This document shows, piece after piece, positions 63,741 to 64,000 of a DNA stretch of 64,000 bases; position 1 is the first letter of the stretch, and each line of letters begins with the position of its first letter. Both the position numbers and the translations under genes were made by a program. The DNA is from Streptococcus mitis (lineage in GTDB: Bacteria > Bacillota > Bacilli > Lactobacillales > Streptococcaceae), in NCBI RefSeq assembly GCF_009496155.1, contig NZ_WIJP01000009.1:46474-110473 (forward strand), read 5' to 3'. Under the pieces are notes generated by a model, which saw nothing but the letters and a program-made list of their open reading frames with translations, was not told the origin of the DNA and did not search any database.

Positions 63741-64000
63741 AGCCCACTGAAAAAGTCATCAACTTGATGGCTTTTTTTGTTATACTAGAGATGAAGTGAA
63801 ATCATGCTTGATAATCAGTTAACTATGGATGTCAGTCCTTATTTTAGTTTGTATAATATCGTTGTTCCTAAAACCCACTTTTTACGTCAGCTAACTGAAC
63901 TCTGTGATTTTAGCTTTATTTATGATGAACTAGAAAAGAATTATCATCCCGATTTTGGGCGTAAAGCTTATTCACCGATTATGATGTTCAAATATCTTTT
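63741..64000 (+). mobile_element. Left end of an IS1182-family element (cut by window edge)
   Basis: Starts near 63741 where the IS4 relic ends abruptly. It contains a hairpin GTCATCAA-CTTGATGGC flanked by A and T runs (63752-63777), which blocks outside transcription, and then the transposase start. Confidence 0.6.
63804..64000 (+). CDS. IS1182-family transposase (N-terminal part)
   Basis: The frame begins MLDNQLTMDVSPYFSLYNIV, continues with FLRQLTELCDFSFIYDELEK and YHPDFGRKAYSPIMMFKYL and runs off the window edge. This N-terminal pattern is that of the IS1182 family transposases common in mitis-group streptococci. The catalytic part is outside the window. No ribosome site is strong; ATG at 63804 is the first in frame after a stop. 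Confidence 0.85.
   Translation, partial: MLDNQLTMDVSPYFSLYNIVVPKTHFLRQLTELCDFSFIYDELEKNYHPDFGRKAYSPIMMFKYL

Overview
This is a low-GC Firmicute chromosome, almost certainly Streptococcus of the mitis group (S. mitis, S. oralis or S. infantis-like). The evidence is BOX and RUP interspersed repeats, a ComX-type cin-box in front of cinA-recA-dinF, the fused ECF transporter ATPase, GlnPH fusion protein and typical pneumococcus-like gene clusters. In S. pneumoniae lytA follows dinF; here a yebC-type gene does, so S. pneumoniae itself is unlikely.

Region 1 (1-7342) is a tandem array of integrative islands at the 3' end of rpsI. The left edge holds only the integrase tail of a first island. A second island lies between two 86-bp copies of the rpsI 3' end (604-689 and 7257-7342). 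It carries cadmium resistance (cadX-cadD with a visible ArsR operator), a broken lipoprotein gene, an origin-like repeat region, two MobC-like ribbon-helix-helix genes without any relaxase, a phage-type replisome organizer, an excisionase-like gene, a divergent phage-type repressor and a tyrosine integrase.

Region 2 (7289-21700) has rpsI-rplM with an L13 leader, an ABC-2 exporter, an Rgg-type regulator divergent from a previously unannotated 32-codon hydrophobic peptide gene plus a secreted beta-rich protein and a small membrane protein, pheST under a T-box, an IS30-family element with nested ends, a ParB-like orphan, the riboflavin importer ribU with a PAP2 phosphatase under an FMN riboswitch, and trmL behind an attenuator-like leader.

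Region 3 (21980-49130) is core metabolism: an ECF vitamin-type importer with a SAM hydrolase, trkAH potassium uptake, pflB, dinB, uppP, a DUF2207 protein, glutamine ABC importer glnPH-glnQ, ilvA and the ilvBNC branched-chain operon with a CodY-like box, the fatty acid kinase fakA with an Asp23-family partner, rpmB, and a LytTR regulator/LiaF-like membrane protein pair with a LytTR-style direct repeat in its promoter.

Region 4 (49200-64000) has a MarR-controlled heterodimeric ABC exporter, a decayed membrane protein gene, yebC, dinF, recA, cinA, an LCP ligase, a GNAT and tsaE, and ends in an IS junkyard: a second IS30 copy inserted in a BOX element, a frameshifted IS4-type transposase and the start of an IS1182-type transposase.

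The two most interesting leads are the Rgg/peptide/secreted protein cassette (10644-12496), a candidate quorum-sensing-controlled effector system, and the relaxase-less but MobC-bearing rpsI island with an origin-like region.
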